Positions 53,610 to 64,000 are shown, counted from the first letter of the stretch. The stretch is 64,000 bases of DNA from Nannochloropsis oceanica (GCA_004519485.1 CP038133.1:124001-188000), one strand, 5' to 3'. Program-made: numbers and translations. The notes: generated by a model not told the origin, from the letters alone.

Positions 53610-54168
53610 TGCTGCTCAGGGGGGGAGGGCGAGACGCTCCTTGATTTCAACGGCTGCAGGTTCCGACTAGCCTTTCGCACTCCTCCTGCTGTTCCTCCTT
53701 GTGAACAGCGTGGTCTGGCCTAATAGCGGTTAATTGAGTGGTAAAGGGTGTGTGCGGGTATAGAGAAGGATGAGATGATGATGCGGTGTGTGGGTGGAGG
53801 GAGGAGGCGAATGAGGATGCATGGAGGCCTGGGGTCTTGCAAGCCTGCCTTGTGGCCAATCAGTCATACGACCTCATCTCTCCCCTTGCTTACATACCGA
53901 CAAGGCTTGCCGTTCGTGAGATGGTGTTACACGCGAGGCGACAAGGGAAGAAGGAGCGAGGCCTTCCATCCACAAGAACGGACTGGAGCCTGCATCTCGC
54001 GCCAGATAAATTCTGTCTTATTCAATGACACTCAAGTAGTGTGTGTTGTGCGACACCGCAAGCGGTGGCAAAGACAGAAGCATGCCCGGTAGAAAACCCT
54101 TTTACAACTACGCCTAATGCTCCCCTTTCTCCTCCCTTCTCATTGTCCCAATAACAACAGGCCACAAA
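53301..54168. other. Divergent region (may include eIF2 gamma start exon)
   Basis: Between eIF2 gamma and the lumenal pentapeptide gene. It includes the possible eIF2 gamma first exon (ATG at 53607-53609) and both promoters. No other gene was recognised. Confidence 0.45.
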
Positions 54169-56124
54169 ATGAAGTTGACGACAAGCAACTTGCTGCTTCC
54201 CGTCCTCGGCCTTCTCCTACTCCTTTGCCCCGCGACGCACGCCTTTCCTTTGCACTCCTTCTTTGGCAGCGGCAGCTGCAGAGCCACAACTTCTTCGCCA
54301 ACTTCTTTCAAGGTAGCAGCAGGCGTAGTGACATCCGAGGAGGCATCGTTGTCCAAGGTACTTATGGGATTGTAGATTGGAGGGAAGGAGGGAGGGAGAC
54401 GACAAGCACGCACACCTTGAGCTGGTGGCACTGTTAAACTTGGTGGAGTGTCTTAATTTAGATGTCTCGCAAATTTGGACATAGTATTCACCTTTTCCTT
54501 CATGTATCATACCAACGACAGCGCTCCGCGGCCCTGATAGTCCCTCCTCCTCCTTCTCCCTGTCCCGCAACGTGCCAGCCTGACGCCATCATTAAGAGAC
54601 ACGGCGCATCTCCTTTATTCTACCTGGCGCGATTTGCCATGGCATTAGCCCCGTCCTCGTTGATGATGATCGGGGCTGGGACGTTATCCACAGCGTTGTT
54701 TGCGCCAGTGGAGACGGTGCATGCTGCTGCTGGGGCGGATGAGGTGGGGACAGACACGGATTTTAAGGTAAGCGTGCGGGAGGAGTGAGGTTGGGAGATA
54801 GAGCAGGGAGAGGAAAGGAGGGGGGGCACTTTTCTAGAGCGTTAAATGGGAACATATTGGAATGGAAACGTCAAGCTGGCGCATGAAGAGAGATACACTC
54901 ACTTACAGTTAATTCACCCACGTCTATATCACGCGTGCACAGATAAAGAGGGGCGCAGCCTCGACTCTGAACCAGGGGATTGTCAAGACCATGACTCGGG
55001 GCGTTAATATCGAGAATGCAAATTTTGAGGGGAAAGACCTGACGGTATGGAGGGAGGGAGGGAGGGAGGGAGGGAGGGGGGAAGGGCCTGCGGGCGAGGA
55101 GCAAGAGAAGGTCGTTCTGGAATTTCTTCCCTTCTTTTCTCCTCTTCGTTCTCCTCCTCCTCATCACTACCCTCCTCTTCCTGCTTCCAATCATTATTCC
55201 TTTATGTGCATTCAGCATCACTCATCGCAACTACTTGTTGCTCACCACTTACCCCTCAGGGCGTGAGCTTTCAGCAGTCCTTGGTGCGCGCCGGGAACTT
55301 CCGTGGGTCCAAGTGTTTCACTGCCTCCTTCTTCGACGCCGACCTGTCTAGTAAGTGCCATGGAAGGGTAGGGTATTAGGCCTTTCCACACCTTCCTGGC
55401 CTCCCCACTTAATTTCTTCCTCCTCCCTCTCTTTCCTCCCTCCCTCTTTCCCTCCCTCCCTCCCTAACTTGGTTTAGACGCGGACTTCACGGGCGCGAAC
55501 ATGGATCAAGTCAACCTGGAATTGGCCAACTTGAAAGGCGCCATTCTGAAGGATGCACTGGTCCGCGAAGCTTACGTGTCAGGGACGACAAGATTGACGG
55601 GTAGGATGGGGGGAAGGAAGGGCGGGAGAGGAAGGTGTGTGTGGACAAGACGCGTTGGTTTGCTGCCCAGGAGGGGGAATGGGAGAGACTGAGCGTGTCG
55701 AAGTCTATTCTTTGGCGGACATATCATCTGTCGGGGATACTGTTGGGCCTGTGACTCAATGGCATGTACCATGCGTGCTCCACTCCCTCGCCACGTCCTC
55801 TTCCCCTGGCCCCATTAGGGAGTGAAGTTGTGGACCAATGACACATCAAGTATGCACTGGACAAATGTTTTCTTCATAACTGGCATGGCAGCCATAGAGG
55901 AGGCCTCTTCTCGTGCGCTCTGAGCGTTTCTATGAACCTGACTTGCACTCCCTCTCACATCATTCCCTCCCACCCCACACCGAACAGGAGTCGAAATCGA
56001 AGGCAGTGATTGGTCGGGCACCTTCCTGCGCAAGGACCAGCAGCAATACTTGTGCAATCGGGCCAGTGGTGTGAACCCCATCACTAAAATCTCGACCAAA
56101 GAGAGCTTAATGTGCCCGGAATAG
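54169..56124 (+). CDS. Thylakoid lumenal pentapeptide-repeat protein
   Basis: Six exons: 54169-54357, 54522-54767, 54943-55044, 55260-55350, 55478-55600 and 55988-56124, phases 0, 0, 0, 1, 1, 295 residues. The leader is tripartite: signal peptide with A-F ([22 protein letters not shown]), a Ser/Pro-rich stroma transit segment, then a second hydrophobic lumen signal ([16 protein letters not shown]) ending in V-H-A-A-A-G-A-D-E, a TPase-type AxA site. The mature part has pentapeptide repeats (A-N-F-E-G, A-D-F-T-G, A-N-L-K-G, etc.) and a C-terminal [18 protein letters not shown]. It resembles plant TL17/TL15-type lumen proteins of unknown function. The third intron starts with a (GGGA)n tract. 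Confidence 0.9.
55045..55259 (+). repeat. Intron with (GGGA)n tract at 5' splice site
   Basis: The intron of the lumenal gene has GTATGGAGGGAGGGAGGG directly after the donor, with five or more GGGA units by about 55080. Confidence 0.85.
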
Positions 56125-57334
56125 AACCCAAAAAATTTGAGGGGGGGGGGGGGACAAAAAGAGACCCAGTGCATTGCAGCGGGATTGGTATACCGGCGAC
56201 GTACGACGTGTGTGTGGTGTGAAGGTAGAAGCGGAAAACCCACGTAGAAATTAGAGAGGAAAAAGAAGATTAAGAAAACGAAACGATAACTTGAAAATAA
56301 GTAAACAGCGTAGCTTTCGTTGTGCTATGTTTTGGTAGAAGGGGAAAGGAAATAGGTCAAGCTGGAGCGAATAACGGGCGCATGGTTGTCCATAGCGACT
56401 CTCTCTCGCTAGTCCCGCAGGTCACCTGCGGTGAGTGTGCCGCAAATTTCATCAAGCGGTGCATTCAAGCAATGGGACTCCGGATGGACCTCCCTGCATG
56501 CCACCGCCCTAAGCCCCTCGCCACATAAAAATGGCATTTTGGGGGAACTCCTGTGCATATCTACCAGTGAAAGAGGTGTCTCAAGATGTGTATTTTTCCA
56601 GAGGGATGGATTGCCGGCATTCAGGTTGCAATCATCTCGCGATGAGGGCCCCGTTGCATCTCGCTCCCGCCGCACACGCGATCGCCGCCGGAGAAGAAGC
56701 AAACAAGCCTACCCATGGACCTGTGCGTTTGAAATGCTTTGGACACACGCGCGAACGACCCCTTATGCTCACGGTCCTATATCTTCAAAGGCATCGTGAG
56801 CCACCGCTCTACCCTGTCCTTCCTTCCTCATCCAACCAAGGTCGGTTCCATCCCCCCCTGCCCCCGCCACCGTGTTGACGTTAAAGAGTACACACTGGCC
56901 CCGCTCGCCGTCACAGCCCGTGATCGCCGCCAGCGCGTCTCCTAGGCTGAAGGTGTGAAGCTCGGCGAATCTTGAACTTGCTGTACAAACGTGAATAAGC
57001 GTTGGACATCTCCCTGTTGGTATCGTATGTGTGCGTTTCGGGGGAGGGGGAGAGGTGTCAGCGGTTGCCAAGGCCTGCATGGCTATGCGACCCCGGTGGG
57101 CATGTACCTCAGGGTGAAAGAGAAGGCATCCTGGAAAATTTAGCTATTTTGATCTCGGACATGACGGTCTTGTCATACAGTGTGGTGGCTCAGAGCCCAT
57201 CTGTTTTACTGCACGATTTTCAACGTGCTATGACAACCTTTCAACTTTTTCGATAAACATTATTTGTACCCCCGCCCCTCCTGCCACCTTGTTTGGAACT
57301 CCGTCACCCAGGAAACACATAGAGCCTGCTGGGC

Positions 57335-57576
57335 AGGGGTGGGTGCCGGGTCCGATATTTTTGTGGGCGACCCGGCGGAGGGATGTGGGTGGGGAGGAGT
57401 GTTGGGTATGAATCCCCCCCCTACTGCAGGGGTCCGAAAGGGAGGGCTACAGCGTTCATCATCCATTTCTCTTCTTTTTACCCGGGTCCCAAGCGGACCC
57501 GGGCAGGCAAACCAGACCCGGTTCGACCCTTTGCCTGTTAGGTACCCGGAATAACCGGACCCGACGCCCACTTCTG
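57335..57576. mobile_element. Possible non-autonomous Mutator-like MITE
   Basis: The terminal sequences 57339-57354 (GTGGGTGCCGGGTCCG) and 57556-57571 (inverted, GTGGGCGTCGGGTCCG) agree at 14 of 16 positions. The element is flanked by a perfect 9-bp direct repeat CTGCTGGGC (57326-57334 and 57577-57585). A 9-bp duplication is typical of Mutator-like elements. The interior is 242 bp with more CCCGGGT/ACCCGGG motifs, including a short inverted repeat at 57481-57503. No transposase. One copy in the window, so the family status is untested. Confidence 0.4.
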
Positions 57577-57587
57577 CTGCTGGGCTA

Positions 57588-57607
57588 CGTTGTCGCCGGC
57601 GACAACG
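57588..57607. repeat. 20-bp perfect palindrome
   Basis: A perfect 20-bp inverted repeat centred at TCGCCGGCGA, three bases to the right of the right flanking 9-bp repeat of the putative MITE. Confidence 0.9.
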
Positions 57608-57866
57608 ACCCACTGGAAGTGAAACGTTTTTTTAACTGCCCTCGACTGCCGTCCCTTGAGAAGTTTTATGTTTGCCCTCTCTCACCCTCACCCAATGTCC
57701 CTTTGTTTGGTTGTGCGCGAAGCCTGTACTCATCCCACTCTCCTCCATGCCACTTGTATCTCTTCATATCAACCGCCACGCAGAGAGCCCCAGTCCAACG
57801 TGCATGCTGCCGGCGCATTGGCAATCAGGAGCACCACAACCGCAACGCTACAAGCCGTGGACCAGC

Positions 57867-59127
57867 ATGTCTTCCCAGCAGCAGCAGCAGCCCACCCGTC
57901 TGCAGGAGACGCTGGGCAAAATCCCCTTGTGCACCACGCTGATCACGCTCCTCTGCTTGATCCTGCAACTTTGCGTTGTTTTCCTCAATTGGAATCTGAA
58001 TGAATACTCCATCTCGCCTGCTGCCGTCGTTTACGATCGCGAGTACTACCGGCTCATCACGAGCGCGTATTTCCACCTGGGGTTCTTTCATATCGCTATG
58101 AATATGCTTTCCTTCGTGGGGATTGGTGCGTGGTTGGAGATCAAGATGGGGACCCTCTATTTCTTCCTAACAATTCTGTTTTCCACGGTCTTGACCAATG
58201 GATTGTATATTGGCATTTGCTTCTTTTTAGGTGCGTAAAGAGAACAAAAGATGAATATGTAAAAGGCAAGAAGAATGGCTGGGCGAAGAGATCGAATGAC
58301 TCGGACAGAGGGTTCGATGGAGAGTCTGGTTGCCCAGGAGGAGACTTTTCTTACGCCTATCCGCCCCTCATCTTCAACCCCCCCCTCCCCTCCCGGCACA
58401 CACAGCCGCCATTACTCACAGAGATCAATGGCTTTTTTACTCAAGCATTGGCTTCTCCGGCGTCATTTTCACGCTCGCCGTCCTCGAGTCCCACTCCTCC
58501 CCACCCAATGCCACCCGCTCCATCATGGGCATGTGCCAGGTCCCTTCCCGCGCGTACCCTTGGGTGCTTCTAATCATCATCCAGCTAATGCTTCCACACA
58601 TTTCCTTTGTCGGCCACCTTTCGGGCCTCCTGGTCGGAATCTTGCAATCGTACGGATGCATTGCCTTCCTTTTCCCTTCTGCGGCACTGCTGAATAAATT
58701 GGAGGGAAGTTCCGCTTGTGCGTGTTTGACGCGGTTTCCTCAGTATATCCTATGTCCGGACCAGGCGGATCATATATTGCCGAGGGGATCGGACGTGTTG
58801 CAGTGTTGTGCTTGTATGAGGAGTGGCAGTCCCCGCCGATTTACGGGGAGTGGAGTCTCTGGAACCGCGGCAGGGAACGCTGCTGCTGCTACTAATGCTT
58901 CCTCGTCCTCGTCCTCGCCCTTGCCCACCACGGTGCAGAATGCCGGCAGGAACAGTGCTGCAACCGCTGGAAGAGGACTGGCACAGGCATCGCCCACCCG
59001 ACCGGGAGGGAGAGGGATGGGCGGTTGGAGTCGGTTGGGTGAGGGAGGGAATGGAGGAGGGGAAGAGGTGGAGATTGTGTACGATGGGAATCAACTTAAT
59101 AACACTCCGAGGCAAATAGTATTGTAA
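57867..59127 (+). CDS. Rhomboid intramembrane serine protease
   Basis: Two exons, 57867-58230 and 58424-59127, phase 1, 355 residues. Motifs: H-L-G-F-F-H-I-A-M-N-M in TM2 (HxxxHxxxN), catalytic Ser133 in I-G-F-S-G-V-I-F, and His186 in F-V-G-H-L-S-G-L-L-V-G. This is the six-TM RHBDL4/RHBDD1-like class rather than PARL. The N-terminus is short and hydrophilic with polyQ (MSSQQQQQPTRL). The cytosolic C-terminal tail of about 125 residues is Gly/Ser/Ala-rich. ER location by analogy with RHBDL4, where it takes part in ER-associated degradation; not shown here. The second-exon acceptor (CAGAG|AT) was chosen by phase; an acceptor 3 bp upstream is out of phase. Confidence 0.88.
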
Positions 59128-59443
59128 ATTGTGAATGAAAAAAGGAGAAGGCGGGAGGGCGATGACAAGGCGTTCAAAAAGGGGGCGAGGGCCCGTGACT
59201 TGGGAAGAGAGAATAGAGAGAAAACATCGTTTGTGTGTAATGAGGTGGAGAGAGGTGCTAATTTGCAGAGCCAGCACCGAACAATAGCAAGGAAAATCAT
59301 ACACACATAAGGGGAATAGAATTTAAGAAAGGGTCTAATTCAACAGTACCACGCGCAAAGCCACAAACAACATAAAATCTGTATGGTGAGGTCTCCTCTT
59401 CATTTGTTGCATTCTTTTCATTCATTCATCCCATTTATTTAAT
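59128..59443. other. Convergent 3' region
   Basis: 316 bp between the rhomboid and WDR82 genes. Nothing distinct. Confidence 0.4.
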
Positions 59444-60565
59444 TTATTTCCCTCGTGGGGGCGTTATCCACAACACCACATGGTTACACGCACTCGCCAC
59501 CTGCTCGTAGACCGGGTTACACTTCACCTGCCTCACAGGGCCTGTATGCCCACTCAATCGACACACCACCCCGTCCATTACCCTCTCCTCCGTCGCATCA
59601 AACACACATACCTCCCCCTCCTCCGAGCCCGTCAAAATGTGGTTCACATCCGAGGTATAACAAGCTGTGATATTCAATCCCTTCTCATTCTTATAGCCGG
59701 TCAGAAACCTCGTCACTTGCAAATCGTAAGTGTCAATCACAAGCGTCATCCCTCCCTTGGTCGACACCAGTAAATTCTTCCCGTCCGCGCTAAAGCTCAT
59801 GTCAATCCACGGAGCCTGTACCAACTTACGAGCCACCTCAGGGTCAATCGTTGGTTGTTGTGCAAGCAACGTCTGTCGTAACTCATTCTCAGAGATCCCG
59901 AAATTTTCAAAAGCCCCTTCACTGAACTTCCTCGCGTCATACAATTTCAACAAATGTCTGTCTTGCACCTGCGCGCACACTGCAAAAACCAACCCCGACG
60001 GGTCAAACTCCGCTAAAACAGGACAAGGACTACTGCTGCTGTTGCTGTAGCTTCCCCCACCACCTATCTGAATGTTGCCCTGGCCCAAGCACTTGGGTTG
60101 CTGCAATGTCCATATCCGAACGGTACCATCAACCGATGCGCTCATAAATCGATCGTCTGTGTAAGACATGGCCAACGCTGTCACTCGCGCTTCATGGCCC
60201 GAAAAAAAACGCAAGTACTGGTTGTCGTACAGGGACAGATAACGAATGTCATGCGCCGTCGTTCCCAAGGCGGATGCTGTCTGGCTTGCCGAGGGCCGGC
60301 TACTGCACAAAACACTCTGGGCATGATGCGTGAACCTGGCCAGCTCCACCCCATACTTCTTGCAAAATAGTTTCTTCCGCGCTTTGCCCTCCAAGGCATT
60401 TATCAGGTGCACGGTTCCGTCCTCCGCCGCGGTCACTAAATACTCACCTTCCCGATGATAATCCAAGCAAGTGACTGGAGCCGTCCCCGAAACCACGCAG
60501 CCACGTTGCAGCTCCTGCACCCGGACGGCTTCCAGGCCACTCATCCCGCTACTTCCGCACGTCAT
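59444..60565 (-). CDS. WDR82: WDR82/Swd2-type WD40 protein
   Basis: A WD40 subunit of the Set1/COMPASS H3K4 methyltransferase and of transcription termination complexes. Single exon, 373 residues. Family features: L-F-C-K-K-Y-G-V-E-L-A-R-F-T-H-H-A, D-I-R-Y-L-S-L-Y-D-N-Q-Y-L-R-F-F-S-G-H, R-V-T-A-L-A-M-S-Y-T-D-D-R-F-M-S-A-S-V-D, L-L-K-L-Y-D-A-R-K-F, T-G-S-E-E-G-E-V-C-V-F-D and A-C-N-H-V-V-L-W at the end. The ATG at 60565 gives MTCGSSGMSGLEAVRV. The frame stays open to 60706 but without an ATG. It contains two inserts relative to the human protein (G-G-G-G-S-Y-S-N-S and E-N-E-L-R-Q-T-L). Confidence 0.92.
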   Translation of the reverse strand: MTCGSSGMSGLEAVRVQELQRGCVVSGTAPVTCLDYHREGEYLVTAAEDGTVHLINALEGKARKKLFCKKYGVELARFTHHAQSVLCSSRPSASQTASALGTTAHDIRYLSLYDNQYLRFFSGHEARVTALAMSYTDDRFMSASVDGTVRIWTLQQPKCLGQGNIQIGGGGSYSNSSSSPCPVLAEFDPSGLVFAVCAQVQDRHLLKLYDARKFSEGAFENFGISENELRQTLLAQQPTIDPEVARKLVQAPWIDMSFSADGKNLLVSTKGGMTLVIDTYDLQVTRFLTGYKNEKGLNITACYTSDVNHILTGSEEGEVCVFDATEERVMDGVVCRLSGHTGPVRQVKCNPVYEQVASACNHVVLWITPPRGK

Positions 60566-60808
60566 CGTCAATTTCCAACTGCGTAGGTGTGTGAGGTGGT
60601 ATACGTGTGGTTTAGAATGGCCAAATTGCTGTGTGGAAGAAGTAAGGCTTTCATCATCAAAGCGGCATTCTTCATCTGCCACTTTGTACTTCGGCACATC
60701 CACCACTCACAGCCCTTCCATCCAATTCACACCCCAGCACCAAAGGTAAAACGACAAGGAAGCTTATCGGCCCGCTCGCCAGCTTGCCGCAGCCCTAGCT
60801 TCCAGTCA
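60566..60808. promoter_or_regulatory. Short divergent promoter (WDR82 / LOA1-like)
   Basis: 243 bp between start codons on opposite strands. Likely shared promoter; no element identified. Confidence 0.4.
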
Positions 60809-62403
60809 ATGGAGGTCAGTTAGCTCCTGTACGCATGCCCCAACATGCCCTCCCTCTCCATCCTCATTTCTCTCATTTCCCCTTTCATTTGTGTTCATCC
60901 TTGAAGAAATTCGCCAAGTGGGCCGATAAAGGTACGGGTATCAACCCTTTTTTGCCACCACGCTCCACCACCTCCTCCACGGCAGCCAAGGCAGGGGGCC
61001 TGGTTCTCAGTCTCGGCCTGCTCGCCGTGCGCCTGCCCCTCCTCTGTATCACAGGCAGCTGGCTCTTCCTCGTCAGTCTTCTCACCACCCCTTGGTTCGA
61101 CATTTTGACTGGCAGTCTCCTTCTTGCCGCCTGCTATGTCAATCACGCACCAAACCTACACACCGGAGGCTCTCCCACTCCCGAGCAAACAAGCATCACT
61201 CTCCTAGCCCTAGGAGTAAGCCTGGGCCTCCTCCCCCCCCTCCATCGTCTTTTCTCCCTCCTCCTCCTCCGCCCAGCCCTTGCCGCTGTCCTCAAAACTA
61301 TGGGCATATCCTTTATTGAACAACATGCGAATTTACGGAAGCTCGGTTTGAGGCCACCAGGGCACAAGCCTCTAGTTACACGCGTGGGTGCGACCATTCA
61401 ACCCGGGGACCTCCTCCTGAGCAATCACACCTCTGCCTTGGACATCCTTTATTTTGCCAGTCGTTCCTTACCGTTGTTTTCATGTTTCACGCTTGCCCCC
61501 GAGATAAGATTTAGCTCCCTGTCGGCTTTCGGAGCGGTGTGGAAGGCAGGCAAAGTACCTAATAAAGCAGGCCAAGGAGTGACTTTGGACAAGGTCTTAG
61601 CAGAAGCCAAGAGGGAGAGAAGGTCATTGGTAGTGTTTCCGGAGATGGTACGATCGAATGGGGAAGGAATATTGGCCTTTCCCAAGGGAGTGTTGGACGG
61701 TTTAGCGGGGGCAGGGGAGGGAGGGGGAGGAGCAGCAGGAGGAAGCGTAGGAGTGCATTTGTTTGGGTTTAGGTGCGTTGTGGGAGAGGAGGGGGAATAC
61801 GGGAGGGAGAGAAGATGAAAGCAAGCTTGGAATACACCGTGATGCAGCTGCGGGGGTCAAGCATATTATGCACTCCCGTAAACATTCTCTTCGACGGAAA
61901 GGGTCATAGAAAGCGATGCCAGTGGCGCCTGAGGAGGGTGGGTTGGGAGACGTTGCCTTAATGCTGCCTATGGATGTCATGTCTTGAACATGGATTCCAC
62001 TACGTTCTTCCTATCTTTCTTCTCTCATACACATGCATATGTCTTCCCACACGACAGTGCCGTCAAAGGCGACCTTCTTGCCACGCATACCGTTGGTAGC
62101 AGCTTGCGTTTCTTTTTCAGGATCCTCTGCCGACCGCGAACCACCGTCCACGTCACTTACGTCTGCGCGCGAGACGTGCCTTCTTATCCCGGAAGCCGCT
62201 GCAGCAGTGGGAATAAAAGCACCAGCAGCACACCAGCGCAATGGAGTGAGGAAATTAGAGGCCTTCTGGCCGGTATGTTGGGACGACCTAAGCTTGGGTT
62301 GGGGTACGATGATTTCGTAACCTTTGGTAAATATTATGCGGCAGTTCAGATTAAAGATGATAAAGCAGCAGCGGCGTTGGCGAGTGCGAGGGAGAAGCTG
62401 TAG
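60809..62403 (+). CDS. LOA1/Vps66-like lysophosphatidic acid acyltransferase
   Basis: Acylates lysophospholipid (LPA to PA) in the ER or lipid droplet. Three exons, 60809-60814 (just ATG GAG), 60907-61772 and 62058-62403, phases 0 and 2, 405 residues. Motif I: N-H-T-S-A-L-D-I-L-Y-F-A-S-R (HX4D with H-T-S-A-L-D). Motif III: V-V-F-P-E-M-V-R-S-N-G-E-G-I-L-A-F-P. Two long hydrophobic regions at 40-90 and 105-145. The final exon gives V-H-V-T-Y-V. The H-T-S-x-L-D and F-P-E..S-N-G patterns match yeast Loa1/Vps66 better than plsC. The start is uncertain: an ATG at 60835, continuous with the second exon, is an alternative (MPQHALPLHP). The first acceptor is AAG. Confidence 0.82.
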
Positions 62404-63136
62404 CGATGAGGAAGGGAGGGGGGGGAGGGAGGGATGAGGGGAGGGGGGACATGTAGAGTTAGTGAGAAGCGGGTAGTAAGTGAGGAGCAGGTAGATGCAT
62501 GTGTAGAGTAGAAGAAGGCAAGCGAAACCGACTGAATGCATAGCATCAAGTAACGTTTAAATGCACACAATCAGTGGATCGACTAGCAGCTGTAATAGCA
62601 CGAGCACCAGGGGCCGAGATCGGAGGGGGGAGAGGTGGAGGAGGGAGAATTATAAGGAAGAAAACCCGGTAGACCTTGGTGTAATCACCAGGATACGGGC
62701 GCCTTAATAAAGAAGTAAAATAAAAAGTGCTGCCCAAGGCTCACTGGAATGGGCCGGGCAAAGAACATGAACATCGTCGGTCAGCGAGAAGAAGCAGAAG
62801 CAGAGAAGCAGGGTGAGGTGGTCATAGTTCTTTTCTGCCGCTATCCTACAATCCTGAACTGGCTTTACGCCGTCCTTTGTTTTCCGCCCCGTCCTTTTGA
62901 CATTAGTCCTTTCTTTATTGCGCAGAGCGGCGGCACAAAGACGACATTTTTGCTGTCATTGTGCTGGTAGATGGCCTGAATTCGAGCGTGCGTGGCCGTC
63001 GACGTAGTCGAAGCCCGGGCCGATCTATGTGCACGACGCACATACAGCAATGCACGCGTCGTTGTTCTGGAATGCACGACAAAATCTCACTAGCTCCCAC
63101 CTCAAAAATATCCACATCTCTTATAGTAATTCTACC
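62404..63136. other. Intergenic, upstream of an LHC gene
   Basis: 733 bp. No gene recognised. Confidence 0.4.
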
Positions 63137-64000
63137 ATGATCGCTACGCGTGCCTTGCTCTGCCTGGCCCTACCGGCCTTGGCCTCCGCCTTCGTTAGCC
63201 GTGCCCCCACTGCTGTGACCCGCGCCTCTGCTCCTGTGAAGGGCCGCACAGTGGTAATGGAGTCCATCTCGGACTTCCTCAAGTTTGATGCGAAGCTCGG
63301 CGAGCTGGAAGTGACCAAGGCTGGCGTGTAAGTAGACGTGGACAGGAGGGAGGGAGGAAAGTAACGGTGGAAGGACGATGATGAGGAGCGGGCTGGCTTG
63401 GGTGGGTTTGCCTCTTTGTACATGCGGCCTTCGTGGATGATGCCCACGTTTTCAGTTTAATGGCCATCGTATTGTCCGTCCAGGTGTGGAGCATCAGCCA
63501 CGCCATCGTCTTTCTTTTTCACCCCTTTACACTTTTTCTTATTCCAAACACCCACAGCTCCGCTCCCTTCGGTTTCTTCGATCCCTTAAACTTTTACGGC
63601 GGCCAAAGCACCCGCACCAAGAAGAAGTTCCGTGAGTCAGAGCTCAAGCACGGCCGCGTCGCTATGATGGCCGTGGCTGGCATTTTTTTTCAAGAAATCT
63701 GGCACCCGTTGTTGGCGGGGGATGACTTCGAGACAGCGCTGGACCAATACTATGGAGTGACGGAGTTTATACCTGATTTTGGCCTGGGGGCGATGTTTGT
63801 GTTGTCGTTGTTCGAATTCAAGAGCATTGCCAAGGGCTGGGACCCGATTGAAGAGACGCTTAAGAACCCAAGTACGTGTCTTGTGTGTGGTTTCTGATGC
63901 TGCCTCTTTTTGTCAACTATCTTGAGGCTGTCTCTGTGAGTCCAATTGTCCCTGTCGAACCCCCCGCTCGTTTATACACTTCAGCAGAATCAGCCATTAA
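63137..64000 (+). CDS. Light-harvesting complex protein, 3' end beyond window
   Basis: Three or more exons: 63137-63327, 63558-63871 and the start of a third at 63985 (the last 16 bases of the window), phases 2 and 1. The presequence MIATRALLCLALPALASA-F shows the textbook A-S-A-F plastid site, and V-K-G-R-T-V-V-M-E begins the mature protein. S-A-P-F-G-F-F-D-P-L-N-F and R-E-S-E-L-K-H-G-R-V-A-M-M-A-V-A-G are the first LHC chlorophyll-binding motif; F-Q-E-I-W-H-P and the second helix L-G-A-M-F-V-L-S-L-F-E follow. The remaining part, with the last helix and stop, is outside the window. It is separate from the other LHC gene and lacks the Ala/Pro stalk. Confidence 0.92.

Larger units (their letters stand above)
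56125..57866. other. Long gene-poor region with possible MITE
   Basis: 1.7 kb upstream of the rhomboid gene, mostly featureless. Contains a G13-14 run near 56141-56154, a candidate DNA transposon fossil (57335-57576) and a 20-bp palindrome beside it. No supported gene; frames here have no recognisable protein. Confidence 0.5.

Noticed and set aside
57505-57545. GGTTCGACCC as a tRNA T-arm
   Set aside because: No acceptor, D or anticodon stems fit around it; it lies in the CCCGGGT-rich putative MITE.
62749-62970. Small frame upstream of the second LHC
   Set aside because: No start context, domain or conservation clue; likely chance.
1-64000. Bacterial operon, CRISPR array or virus-derived element
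   Set aside because: Introns, spacing and targeting signals are eukaryotic; no spaced direct-repeat array, reverse transcriptase, capsid or integrase frame was seen.

Overview
This window looks like nuclear DNA from a photosynthetic stramenopile (ochrophyte), most likely a eustigmatophyte such as Nannochloropsis/Microchloropsis. The grounds are GT-AG introns with GTAAGT/GTACGT/GTATGT/GTGCGT donors, two light-harvesting (LHC/FCP-type) genes, and several proteins with the bipartite signal-peptide plus A-F ('ASAF-like') presequence used to enter a secondary, red-type plastid. Genus is an inference. No organelle, bacterial, viral, CRISPR, rRNA or recognisable tRNA feature was seen.

I support 28 protein genes. 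About nine are intronless; the others have 1-5 introns. Exon joins quoted below were chosen by reading frame and phase, and each full model sums to whole codons, but none is backed by transcripts. Layout: 0-16 kb holds a bZIP factor, a plastid-targeted membrane protein, PEP carboxykinase with a mitochondrial-type presequence, a GH47 alpha-mannosidase, an LHC protein, an unknown one-pass membrane protein and an RsuA-type pseudouridine synthase. 16-29 kb holds a large Gln/Pro-rich secreted-type protein, an ADD-domain (ATRX/DNMT3-type zinc finger) protein, an unknown basic nuclear-type protein and the plastid cysteine desulfurase SufS. 29-43 kb holds glutamine synthetase, a TMEM42-like protein, an unknown signal-anchored protein, a TPT-type transporter, glucosidase II beta, a pfkB kinase and a tail-anchored ARM-type protein. 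43-64 kb holds a plastid RseP/S2P protease, a VPS9-domain protein with a polyQ tract, CDP-DAG synthase, an MTH1-type Nudix hydrolase, eIF2 gamma, a lumenal pentapeptide protein, a rhomboid protease, WDR82, a LOA1/LPAT-like acyltransferase and a second LHC gene cut by the window end.

The genes do not form one pathway. Themes recur: plastid biogenesis and light harvesting (two LHCs, SufS, RseP-like, pentapeptide lumen protein, unknown membrane protein), ER glycoprotein processing (GH47 and glucosidase II beta), and phospholipid synthesis (CDP-DAG synthase and LOA1-like). Several pairs are head-to-head with only about 190-250 bp between start codons. The most unusual items are: signal peptides carried on separate exons, once with the intron inside the plastid cleavage motif; first coding exons of only 3-17 nt; a possible 242-bp Mutator-like MITE with a 9-bp target duplication; a stand-alone ADD-domain protein; an LHC with an Ala/Pro stalk; and CAG-triplet expansions read in different frames.
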